DNA from: Hygrocybe punicea
Taxonomy: Eukaryota > Basidiomycota > Agaricomycetes > Agaricales > Hygrophoraceae
Assembly: GCA_963556145.1 (NCBI GenBank)
Contig: OY744470.1
Location: 2,108,001-2,172,000, forward strand
Direction of reading: 5' to 3'
Length of the DNA: 64,000 bases
A program made the translations under genes and the position numbers. Below are positions 23,364 to 34,120 of this stretch, piece after piece (the stretch's first letter is position 1; the number at the start of each line of letters is the position of its first letter). Below the pieces are notes generated by a model. That model saw only the letters and a list, made by a program, of their open reading frames with translations. It ran no database searches and was not told the DNA's origin.

Positions 23364-26300
23364 TCATGATGAGTGTTTGTTCATCCTTGGCAACAAAACA
23401 ATCATACCTTCATCATCATCTGTGGAAGGTTCCCTCGGACGTTTCACAGGTGGGGGTGAGCGTGGGGGTGAGGGTGTTTCAATATAGGCAAACAAAGGTT
23501 GGCCACCCACACTGGCCTCCTCTGTGTCACTCCCAGCGGAAATGTCCATGCGATCGTCATCATCCTCATCCTCATCGTCACTACCCTTCGCATCAAGATC
23601 ACCACCTGGCCTGGCCTCCTCCCCCTCCTGACCTTCCATACCCGTCACCACCAAATCCCCCACCACCAAATCATCTGAATCTTGACCCTCCATACCCGAA
23701 ACCACCAAATCACCTGAATCTTGCACCTTCTCATCACCTGACGCCTCCTCCCCCTCCTCCTCCTCACCTTCCACACCCTCCTCCCACTCCTCACCCTCCA
23801 CACCTTCCTCGCCTTCCTCACCTTCCTCCCCCTCCTCACTTTGCACACCCTCCTCCCATGCGACACCTGCGACACCCTCCTCCCCCTCCTCACCTTCCTC
23901 GTCTTCCCCCTCCTCCTCAACATCCATACCCTCCCCTGCAGCACCATCTGAATTTTCCACCTGACTTTCCACACCTTTCCCCTTTGCGCTATCTGAATCT
24001 CCCCCCTGTTCCGGTGGATTTGCCTCATCGTTGCCTGTATCTCCATCGGTAGTCGCATCGGGTACCGGCAGAATCGGGTGAGAAGGAAAGTCTATGTATT
24101 CAACAAGAATTGGACTGAAGGGTTCCACAGGTCGGCTTCGTATGTGTAGTTTTGGCCCGGTCCAGAAAAATTCCAGGGGTGGACTCTGCAGAAGCTCGTT
24201 AAGCTTGGGGAACAAATCTGGCCAATCATTCTCGAAATATCGGCGGACCGCCAGCTGGACAGCTTTCGCTGTGCAACATGGGGGTGCCTTCACAACCCCG
24301 TCCTTGTCCAATTTATACCCAACAATTGCTGCAGACAACTCCAGGAGACTGCGTTTAAACATGTATGAGGAACTGATCCAGTGTTCTTCCATCAAGACAA
24401 CGAAACGTTCCGCAAACCATGTTTGGAAACGTCTATATCTGCACCGGGCAATATTCTGCTCCTCGCGAATCTCGGCCGTCATGGTGTGGTTGTAGAATGC
24501 CCTGTTAATGATATCGGCAAGCTCGATAAGATTTCCTACCATCACCACGTCGAGGAAGCCATCTTCAGTTGCAATATCAGGGATATGAGACCTTGTGAAA
24601 GCAGTCGCTGTGAAGTGAACAGTTAGCATTGGGGCACATTGAAAACATTGTCCAAAGTCGCTCACATGATGATTCATGGTTTCCCATGAAGTAGTCGATC
24701 CACACCGTGAGAAGTCGCCGGAGAAATGTGCGTGTCACATTGTGCTCGGCGTTTGTGATGGAATGACTCATCACGAATGTATGGATAATCCCATAACAGG
24801 TATCCCGTATAGTCGACGTCGCATAGAGATGACGTCCATTCACAATGGAGTGCTCCACACCTAGGACATAATGCGGGGTGCATGGCCTCATGTAACTGAG
24901 TGTTTCAGCACACGACCGAGTTGTCACAGATATATTCCCACTTACAGCACCGAACCCTTCGTGAGCAGTAATCCTTCTGCTTCCCACAGGCCTTTCCCAC
25001 TATGTTTGCTCGGCTGCCACTCCCGAGGATAGGCCTTGTTAGTGGCAAGATTGCCCGCCTTGTGATCACATTCGGCATCCCTTCGAGGCCTCATGATGAC
25101 CCAGTACTTTGCGCCAGTCCTGACAATAACCACTGTGCCAAAGCCATCATCGTCTACATGTGTCCACGAAATAGCACGACCTGTCGCCGCCGTTCCCCAA
25201 GCCAAATCGTCGTTCAATGGCTGCTCACGGATGAACCCCGGTCGGCCACGGGTTTCGTGCCAAGCAACCTCAGATGACGCAAGCGACCTTTTCCCAAATA
25301 GACAGGTAAATGATGTGTTCCTTGTTCGAGACCCGGTCACTCACCGAAACTTTGGAGGTGGGTCCATCGTCATATGACCCATAGGAAGGTCAAGGAAGTT
25401 GAAAACCCTTTCATTGTCAGGGTCAAGCGAAAGTTGATATAATGTTTCCAATGTGCCAGGTTTGTTCATATTCTTGATGTCAGCTGCTAATCGCAATTCG
25501 GCGACTAACCACGGCAGGTGAACATTGATGCCCAAACGGTGACCCAAAAACGTACCTTGCACTGAACGAATGGAGGACAAAGACCCCAAAGACTCCAAAC
25601 CTTCCCTATCAAACTCCACCGTCTCTACAGGGGAATTGAGGACGAGGATGTGACGATGACGAAATATTCCTTGAATTGTCGCAGCATCCATCGACTTGAA
25701 GGTGTTCCATTCCACCACAAAGACACACGATGCCTGAGGATCGTATGCTTGTTCTCGTGCGGTAGGCAACCGATGTGGGGGAAGCCCATGAACATAACTC
25801 GATCGGACGAGGTCATACGTCTCCCGCAACAATGCATGTTCCACTTTGGCCTGTATCAAGAATAGTCAACGACGAATCGGTAAAAAAAATCAAACATCAA
25901 CGTACAACCACAGATGGTGAATAGTGCACATGCTGAACGGGTTCGTGGAGGGGGTCGCCATCATACATGGTGAGATGAACGCCCTCTGCTGCTCTCTTTT
26001 TCGAATTATGAGTGGGTCGGCACGTCATTGAATGACAGGACACAAACCATGGGCACTGGACGGCTGAGTAAATCCGGTTCCCCATAATCCTGTCAAAAGA
26101 TTTGCTGTTAACAAACGACATACATCTTCTGTAACAACTCACATCTCCGGTAAGGTCAATAATGATGTTGACTTTCTCCGGCGTCTTCTTGTAGTCATCC
26201 TCATCCTCCTCATCCTCACGATCATTACGTTTCTTCGACTTAGGATGACTTCTTGTCGACGGGCCAGTTGGGCTCCTCTTCTTCCGATATGACTTCCCAG

Positions 26301-28181
26301 GTGCAACCACGATTTTTTCTGCTTTTGGCTTCCCCTTGCCTTTGGCTGAATCACTGCCCTGGCCCAATAATTTCGCCTGGCTCCTTGTCAACATGGAGCC
26401 CTGTCCAGCTGTTTGAGCCGCTTTTGATTTTGCACTCCCCTTCTTCTTGGCAATTTTCAAAAGAAGTGGTTCGTCATCGCTGTTCACAGGCTTTCCATCT
26501 GCCGACTTCTTATTCTCAGCCTTGGTTTCCTGAGGTCCTTTGTCATCCGCTGGTTTTGATTCAACGGTTAGCTGACTTGTAGAGTTGGCGAGATCCTGCA
26601 TTTGGGCATCTTGGGTTAACCATCCGGTGAGTCCTTGTGATAAATAATATATAGATGCATGGGTTAATCTTACCGTCGAAACAAAACCAACTGAGGTCCT
26701 GCTCGTTGTCGTGGAAACTTTCTTCCAACAGGTCATATTCCCGGAGGAACACATTCAACTCCTCCATTGCGGAAGATCCTAAACATATTCGTGTAATGGC
26801 CCTCCAAAGGGCCCTCTCAGTTGCAGCAAGGAATGGAGGCCGTGCATTACCCAAGGCAAACGTGACCTATTTGTTATTATTTATATCAACCACCTCCACG
26901 TCGGCACAGGTAATGGACTTACTGCCAAGAGAGATGGCCGTGAGTGAATCTCGTGATTGAAGCGTCGCGGGAGAAGAGCTAGGATGGGTGAGAGGGTGAG
27001 GCTCAGGTGAAACAGGTTTCTCATCCGCTCATATATCATTCCTCCAAAAGATTTCGTGGTGAGGGAGTCGAGAAATGAGTCTTGCAACGGTAGACCAACG
27101 CTCTTTGATTTCCTGAATCCAGGCAGAGATATTTATTTGGCAAAAATGTTTATGCGATTATAATATAAGTCCAACCTCTGTAATGCCTCCACCCACGTTG
27201 TGAAGTCACAGTCGACGTAAGAGTTGCCCTGTTTGCATAAGTATGTTTAACATAATTGTCGTCGAAGATTCGTCACATACCTGGCCAAACCAAGCCAAAG
27301 CGTATGCCAGAAGCTCTATATTGAGGAGGACCTGGTTGATTTCTGAAGATTCGAGGTTGACCGATGCACGGTAAAGCATCCGGAGGCTCATTTCTACCTC
27401 TTTTTGGGCTGGCGAGAAGTTTTCTGGGAGGGCGACGGCAAAGATCGGGATGCTGTCCATGCTGGTTGGCAATTTCCGCTGCAGAGCCACAGCTGAAACA
27501 CCATCCACCTCTTGGGCAGGTTCCGTGATCATTATACGTTTGCACATGGTACGAAGCTTTGTGACCGGCTTACTCCAATCTTTGAGGCTTTTGTAAAGCT
27601 GCAAGATGGTTGTAAGACACCATGTCCATGTGAACGGTGAACACACCTTCGTGAATTTCTCGGTCATCTCTGGTTTCGCAGACCGCCCAATTACTTTGAA
27701 ACTTGGATGACGGGGCAACCCAACAGCATCCATGAGCTTATCCAGCAAGGTATAGCGAAGGATTAAATAAGCCGCTAACAGGAGGTCATTTCGCATTGAG
27801 TTATTCCACCTCGCAACATCACGTCTTGCTGAGCCATCAGCAGACAGGTATTCTTGAACACCCGGTGTTTTACTGGAGAGTTCATCCAGAGGATTTGCAT
27901 TATCTAATTGCTTCGCCAGGGCCTAACAGAAAATTAGTGTCCTCATACAACTGTAGAAGTCGATTCACCATGACTGCTAAGGTGGATGGTGTGTTGCCTA
28001 GGGCGGTCTGATTGCCTATCAGGGTAATGATTGCCTTCTCCAGAGAGTCTTTAGAGAGTGGCGTGCCATTGACCCAAGGGAAATCCTGGAACACGTTCTG
28101 GCTCCGGAATAGACAGGAAGATATCCCAGAAGCATCTGGAAGGCAAGACGAGGGTTGGGAGCTGCTAGAAGATGACGACAT
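23364..28181 (-). CDS. JmjC-like Fe(II)/2-oxoglutarate oxygenase (1411 aa, 12 exons)
   Basis: Exons on the minus strand: 28181-27969, 27922-27281, 27228-27176, 27112-26923, 26866-26674, 26633-26143, 26089-26048, 25995-25906, 25850-25345, 25287-24946, 24895-24666 and 24607-23364, all in phase. An N-terminal helical region is followed by a basic linker (KKKGSAKSKAAQ, SYRKKRSP). The cupin core has LGHRLGINVHLPW, the metal motif TH-V-D (SWTHVDDDGFGTVV, His near residue 850), and a second strand with RPCTPHYVLGVEHSIVNG supplying the distal His. The ~200-residue tail is strongly acidic (EEGEEGEEG). This resembles an expanded agaricomycete JmjC family. Histone or other protein demethylation or hydroxylation is inferred, not shown. 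Its start lies 203 bp after the TET gene stop, same strand. Confidence 0.8.
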
Positions 28182-28384
28182 TTGAAAAATATGGAATTTC
28201 AGAACAGGTCCAGAGAGAGGCTAAGCTCAGTGATGATGGGCAAAAGGTGAAAAAAAAAAAAGGACGCGTCACCGTTTATGGTGATCACGTGTTGGAGTGG
28301 CCAGTTTACATCACATGATATCCAGATTGAAACGTCTGTAATTGTACAAGTAAACGTGGTGGTATTGGCTACAAAATTATTCAT

Positions 28385-29972
28385 TCATGTAGTTGGCCAA
28401 CTCCAGCCCTGTGATGCTCGAAAGTTTGCATTCATCTCTCTTGCAAACACATTGTGCCGGCTCCAGATTGGCTTGTCTATCTCGAGACGATCATGTACCA
28501 TGTTCCTCATGTAATGGGCCATGCATATCCTTTCGCCCCCCTCCCATCCAGCCACATTGTGACTGAGAACTTTTCCACAGATTTCTATGATGGTGCCAGG
28601 CGAGTAAGCGAAGGTGGCCTCTAATTCGGGGATGGCGAGCTCTGCTTTGGTATGTGTCCCACAGCTTGCGAGCAAATCGTACCATTCTGGACACCCACCG
28701 GAATCCCGGTGACGAGTGGTAATCCTGTTCACGATTACACCGATGCCAGTGTAAACCGATGGCCATTCTTCAGCATTCTTATGTGTTTCAACTTTGTCAA
28801 GCATGTCATTCTTTGCAATTTTTGTCAACGCCATGAGTCCTGCCTTGTGCAATGCACGATGAGTCAATGCTGTAATTTCGTTGAGGATGGTCTCGCTGGG
28901 TTGGATCGCAGCCATCCACATGGTAGCTTCATAGGTTCGGAGCGTCGTGGAAGTGATTAGGTGGTCGTTCAGCCGCTGAAAACACAGAATGTCAAGGATC
29001 TCATTCTGAATAGATGACCGAACATTTTAGCTACCTCTCTACCCTGAGGGAACCATGCTGCTGAAAAATCCACAGTCCCTGGGTGGAAGCGTGGATTTGT
29101 AGGCGGAAAGAACAAATCAGGGTCTTTTCTCCAGGAGAGACCTTGCCCTTTCTCCAGTTTTTTCACCGCGTCTGCATAGGACACCGCGAGCACTCCTGTG
29201 ATCATTTCTGCACTCATATTCAATTCTTCCTGTGCGCCACAGTAAGTACCAGTCAGGAATCATCCGTCCTGAAACATAGGGGACTTACTATACGAGTTTG
29301 AGTTAAAATATCCGGTAGATACCAGACCAAAATAGAACCGTGGATGTCGACTACCATCACTGGTTCATTCACATGTCCAATACGAATCGTCTCGAAAAAT
29401 TTGAGGAATTGTTTATTGTCAGCGACGGATTCGTCTTTGATATTCTTGGCTCGATTTGCGAGTCTATTGGCATCCAGGGGCACCAATACTTTCACGAAAT
29501 CTATTGGTTTCATGCATAATGAATTTATTGACTGTCACGTACTGGGGTTCAAGATTGCCGCCGCTACAGTAAGGAGAACTCTCTCCAGTTCAGCCTCAGA
29601 GACCGATTGACCAAAATCACTGCTGAGTTCGAGCTGGTCCCTCAACATCATTAAGCGAGACCTACACGAGACATCAGATGTGACGTTGAAACAGCACGGA
29701 TCTCACCTCAGCCTGATGTTTTCCTCTGCAGGAGTTTTCGGCAGACGCATACCTCTCTTCCTATAATATGACGTTGTGTTTGAAAGGATTTGTCGTAGCC
29801 TTATCCACATGTGTTTCTTGATGGGTATGGAACCGCCCTCAATCTTGTTCTTGTCGTCTTTATACAAGTCTTCAGACAAATCTTCATTGAATGTAGTTTT
29901 GGGAGTGGGTAAGGGGAGTCTGTCGGCATACATGGTGTGGTAAGAAAGAGAAAAGACAGGCTCATTGTGCAT
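28385..29972 (-). CDS. TET/JBP-family 5-methylcytosine dioxygenase (460 aa, 5 exons)
   Basis: Exons on the minus strand: 29972-29707, 29661-29543, 29500-29289, 29229-29035 and 28975-28385; the frame closes exactly to 460 residues. The C-terminal catalytic domain has the family signature: VNRITTRHRDSGGCPEWYDL with the H-x-D metal pair (about H353, D355), YSPGTIIEICGKVLSHNV with the distal His (about H403), and GGERICMAHYMR with the 2-oxoglutarate-binding Arg (about R413). These are the elements of fungal TET/JBP enzymes, which use Fe(II), O2 and 2-oxoglutarate to oxidise 5-methylcytosine to hydroxymethyl- and further oxidised forms in DNA. No key residue is missing. The N-terminal ~260 residues are helical and unassigned. 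It is followed head-to-tail by the JmjC-like gene. Confidence 0.9.
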
Positions 29973-30636
29973 GGCAACCTCGAGGCGCTGAGGGTCGACT
30001 TAGGGTTAGGGTCAACTCTGACAAAGTGCGATAGCAACAATCTTAGCTCACTATAGTGTTACACACAAAGTAACTAATACAATGCATAATGGATTAAAGT
30101 CGAAAATAAAGTAAAGTACGAAAGAAAACCATTGTCAATCTGTCTTGATCTCAAAGGAGGAGCTCTCTCCTTGTTGATCAAGACAGACAGACGTGAAAAA
30201 CATTCAAGCCGGCATGCGAAACTTTGCTCATACAAAGAAACAGTCAACGGACAGAACACAAACCATAACTAAGCTTGCAAAGTCGAGACATGCCTGTTGA
30301 ATGATGAAATAATTGAAATTACCACAAACCTGTTGGGGTGCTTTATCAGCATAAGAAAGTTGGAATATAGAAGGAAAACGTGCCTGGCTTTTTGGGATCG
30401 ACGCCACCGGGCCTGCTACAAGTAGGTTGCCCAGCGTAGAATTCAGGTGGATTCACCCTCCCTGAATTCCAAATCGGTGACCCATGGTGGCCGGCGCTCA
30501 TTGCTAAGGACCAGCCACCGACGGTTTGGCATACTGAGATGCCGATTGGTATGATGAAGGGGGTAAAGTGTGAGCGACGGGGGACGTAGAGACAAAGCAC
30601 TCACTTGCAAAAATATACAGACATACATATCACTCA

Positions 30637-30745
30637 CCTGTATCAATGGAGGAAACAGTGACCTAGAACTCACCTGTGTAAACCGAGAAAACAGTGACCT
30701 AGAACTCACCTGTGTCAACCGAGAAAACAGTGACCTACAACGCTG
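30637..30745. repeat. 36-bp tandem repeat, about 3 units
   Basis: Units read AGTGACCTAGAACTCACCTG followed by TGTAAACCGAGAAAAC, three times with few changes. Confidence 0.8.
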
Positions 30746-30982
30746 GGGTGAATAATGACAGAAACCCGAGAAACCACTGACATTGCTGGTGGACGATGAG
30801 AAAAGGATGGTCCATACCAGAATACCCAATTGTTGCCCGGCACAACAATGAGGGATTCTGGCATGGACGATGAGAAGACAAAGCAGGATGAAAAAAAGAT
30901 ATTCAAACACCGACCGATGTGTGTCCCTATGCACGTGATAAACGCGGTTTGTTTACAACACGTGAGCACATCACATGAAGTG

Positions 30983-31045
30983 ACGGTCACACAGGTGATG
31001 TCACGCTGGGCGCCCAGCGTGACGTGACATCACGTTTGTGACCAT
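30983..31045. promoter_or_regulatory. CACGTG/GTCAC palindrome cluster 2 with a perfect 24-bp palindrome
   Basis: The core at 31000-31023 is GTCACGCTGGGC followed by its exact reverse complement. Imperfect arms (GGTCACACAGGTGATG on the left; GTGACATCACGTTTGTGACC on the right) extend it to about 60 bp. It is homologous to the cluster at 23101-23172 and lies about 1 kb upstream of the TET/JBP start. A DNA cruciform or dimer-bound regulator site is plausible. Confidence 0.6.
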
Positions 31046-32012
31046 CACGGTTGTCAATCGTTGCAATGACAATACATGTTTCAACATAGAGGACAATTAT
31101 TCGGGGCTGCAATTTTAGGTGAATACATGCACGCCAACATTGACAAAATTCTCGTTGGCGTGATAAATCGGCATATTGTGCCTAAAATCATGTCATCTCA
31201 ATACCGGATTTACACACAAAGCTAATGCCGGTGCATTCGACATTATCCCATCTGCAAGTGTACCGCATTTAGCTTTCTGCCTCGTTATGCGTAGACAATC
31301 CTGTTTAACATATCTCTCACACTGTGCCACATAAATATGTCTTGTGGATGACTTGATTGTTCGCAATATGTTCATGTATAGGATAATTACAACAAGACTT
31401 TGCATATGTGAGAGGATAATTCGATATTGTTTGATTCCTACCCCATCTCCTGTACCGAAGGACAGTCCAACGATGCTCAACCTCAACATCAACGGTCAGA
31501 AATGGCGCGGTCAGAGTATGGGACACTCAACTAATGAGTTGGTGAGCGGTAGATTCCATGAACGTAGGAGCATCTCGGCCCACACCACGTATTGGTTGTC
31601 TGGCGCCGCTCACGGACGTTTCGTCTGCAAGGCACACGTCTGCCGTTGGTACGTCTTGTGGCCATTTCGCAGAATATCGTTCGGGTGGTGTGGCGGCCAC
31701 ATGAAAAGACGCAGATTGATTTAATGCACATGCTAGAAAGGAGAACATCAGACGTGATGTAATGCAATGTCGACGGAATGTCAAAGCTGTTGCAACATAC
31801 CTTGCAATGATCCCCTTCCGTTGTACACGATATTATTGATCACTTAGCAATGAAACGCCAAATCGGGAATAACCGGATCGAAGTGCATGAATAGGTCCAT
31901 GACGATGCAACACATGGTGCACACTGTGCAGCAGCATGCACGCCACCTGGAGAAACATTTCCAGGCAGAATCCCTGCATTCTTTCAACATTTCATGGTGC
32001 ACCAACTTTGCG

Positions 32013-32100
32013 AGTCACAGGTGTGATGTCAGGTGGTCTGATGGTCACACGTGTGATGTCACTATTGGCAAGACGTGACTTGTCACATGTGTGATCTCAA
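32013..32100. promoter_or_regulatory. CACGTG/GTCAC palindrome cluster 3
   Basis: Contains GTCACAGGTGTGATGTCAGG, GGTCACACGTGTGATGTCAC and GACTTGTCACATGTGTGATC within ~90 bp, ending about 60 bp before the Ulp1-like start codon. It shares the same word set as clusters 1 and 2. Confidence 0.6.
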
Positions 32101-32155
32101 CCTTGAACTTCAACCATCACGTGTGCCACACAATTGTCTCAACATTCCTGCAAAG

Positions 32156-33989
32156 ATGCCATCTTTAACTCTACCCGTCCTATTTGCGATGTCAGCGCAC
32201 GACACGTATCACAAACCCAAGGAAGGAACCTGTTGGGTGATGTTTGAATGTTCTGGGTCAAGGTAATCAGCCACGAATTTGATAACCATCACTGACCGCA
32301 TCTCAAAGTGTCAAATGCACTGTCGCTGGTGAAAGTGCCATCTTGTTGACGATTTGGGTAGAACGTGACGTCATCAGTTGTCAGGTTCGTTTCGTGATAC
32401 GTCATGTCCCCAGCATAAATACTGAAAACAATCATTAGGTGACAAAACCCAATGCAGAGGACATCCGTGCATTGGTGTTCAATGTGGTTGCCTCACGACC
32501 GATGGACAACGCGTCTTGCAAATTCCTTGGCAGAGACAACAATGGTATGCTTCCTTGTGTAACCTATTGCGTGCAAGTCTCAAATGAATATGTAGCCATT
32601 GTCTCAACCCATGCTGTGGCCATCCATTTTGACCCAGAGCACAAGTCGTGGAATCCGGAAATATACAATGATCTGCTCAGTCTGTTGTCGAACACATTAG
32701 GTGATGAAAGGATGACTTATTTCCTGTGAGCCACGACATCATATTTCTGTCTAAACTGCATGATCATTATAAAAGGAATGACATCGAAACTACGTGCAAA
32801 ATGGTGTCTTTACATGAGGTACCTGAACCGGTTCCGTAAGTCTCATTATGTCTGTGACAATGCATGGTCCTGATGCATTCCAGCATTGACGCAACACGCA
32901 TCGTTGCCAAATATTCCAAGCGGGACGCAGTGCCATGGAGTTCTTTTCAACGTCTGGACCATGCTTGGTTGGATGATGAGTTGATCAACTTTGGAACGTA
33001 GTGAGTATCTTGTCTGCAGCCTTGCTGAGTACCTCAACGGTCGCCCAAGCTATGCTCTGCATGAAGCATCAAAATCTCAACCGAAATTATTTGACAACAC
33101 TCACATATTTATATCATTTTTTATGGAGAAACTGAGGTCTGCCCCATTTCTGTTTGCAAGAAAAGACATTCTGTCTCACAGAGATATCAGGAAGAATGGT
33201 GTGAGGAGTGTGAAGCGGTGGACGAAGGCCTGTGACATATTTGCACGCCGATATTTGATATTTCCTGTTCCCACTGGGTGAGTCGTGTCGTTTTGTGCAT
33301 TTCTATGCAGACAGAAATGAGTTCGGCAACAGATCCCACTGGTATTTGATCATCGTCATCAATCCTGGAGCATGTCTTTCCGACAACCAGCTGGATGGAC
33401 TGCACACGTGCGTTTCCATGACAGGTTGACATGTTTCCTGCTTATTCTTGACCCAGCATAACCTGTGTGCTGGATTCGCTACCACCTGGTGATCATGAAA
33501 ATGTTGTCTCACGTCTGCATGAGTGGCTTGCCTCAGTTGCGAAGCACACTCGGAAGGTCACAAAGCTGGCTCACATAACGACAATCACACCAACAGTTAA
33601 CCGCTTTCCACCTTGGCTAGGTGGCTAATTGACAAATCTTGTTTTAGGTACCGGAACAGCCTAACTTCGACGACTGCGGTGTTTATTTGATTCACTTCCT
33701 TCGCATCTTCCTTGAAAATCCTCAAGGCATGTTGGAAGAACTCCTGAAGCATGGCACAGCAGGAGGAGTCAGTGCAACCGTTGATTGGCAACCCACACGA
33801 ATTGCGACTTTGCGTGGAGAACTCCAACAAGCCTTGTGTAAGCAGGCAATTCGAAATTGGGTTGATGGGATAACATTGGACTCAGAAGATGTTGGTATTC
33901 CTGGTTCACCTGGTGAAGTCAAATTGGTGCGAGGTTTCCATGACATTGAAATGGTTGTCTCTGATTCCGATGGCAAATCGGATTGGTGA
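32156..33989 (+). CDS. Ulp1-like (C48) cysteine protease
   Basis: From ATG 32156 (MPSLTLPVLFAMSAHD) short introns connect exons through SVKCTVAGESAILL, VTKPNAEDIRALVF, WSSFQRLDHAWLDDELINF, DNTHIFISFF and VKRWTKACDIF. The peptidase core follows: catalytic His in NRSHWYLIIVINPGA (about 33340), Asp in CVLDSLPPGDH reached after an intron, and Gln/Cys in EQPNFDDCGVYLIHF (about 33655-33680). A 49-nt intron beginning GTGAGT right after INFGT keeps the frame, so an apparent stop near 33000 is not a lesion. Ulp1-type enzymes cleave SUMO-like modifiers. Similar genes accompany several fungal and plant DNA transposons. Exon edges near 32440 are good to about 1 nt. It lies ~130 bp upstream of the transposase on the same strand. 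Confidence 0.8.
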
Positions 33990-34120
33990 AGTTTTACTGC
34001 TAGCATTGTTACATAATTGTTATTGTCTTATTGTTAGCCATGTGTTTTGCCTCGTGTTTTTCTTTATAAAATGGTGCGGTCTTTCCCATCATTTCCCATT
34101 TTCACGAAGTTTTTGCATCC

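Larger units (their letters stand above)
29973..32155. other. 2.2-kb divergent intergenic region inside the KDZ element
   Basis: This lies between the start of the minus-strand TET/JBP gene and the start of the plus-strand Ulp1-like gene, so it should hold both promoters. It contains a 36-bp tandem repeat and two palindrome clusters, listed separately. Several 60-160-codon ORFs on both strands (e.g. 30443-30934 minus, 31344-31724 plus) have no motif and include the repeat, so I do not call genes. Confidence 0.5.

Noticed and set aside
23285..24058. ORFs opposite the acidic tail of the JmjC-like gene (Pro/His-rich and Arg/Lys-rich peptides)
   Set aside because: Shadows of the biased Glu/Gly codons of the minus-strand exon, which continues a spliced gene.
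30443..31724. Several 60-160-codon ORFs in the TET/JBP-Ulp1 intergenic region
   Set aside because: No recognisable motif, no consistent splice pattern, and one runs through the 36-bp repeat.
33000..33060. Apparent stop in the Ulp1-like gene after INFGT
   Set aside because: A 49-nt intron beginning GTGAGT and ending CCCAAG removes it and restores the frame to YALHEASKSQ.
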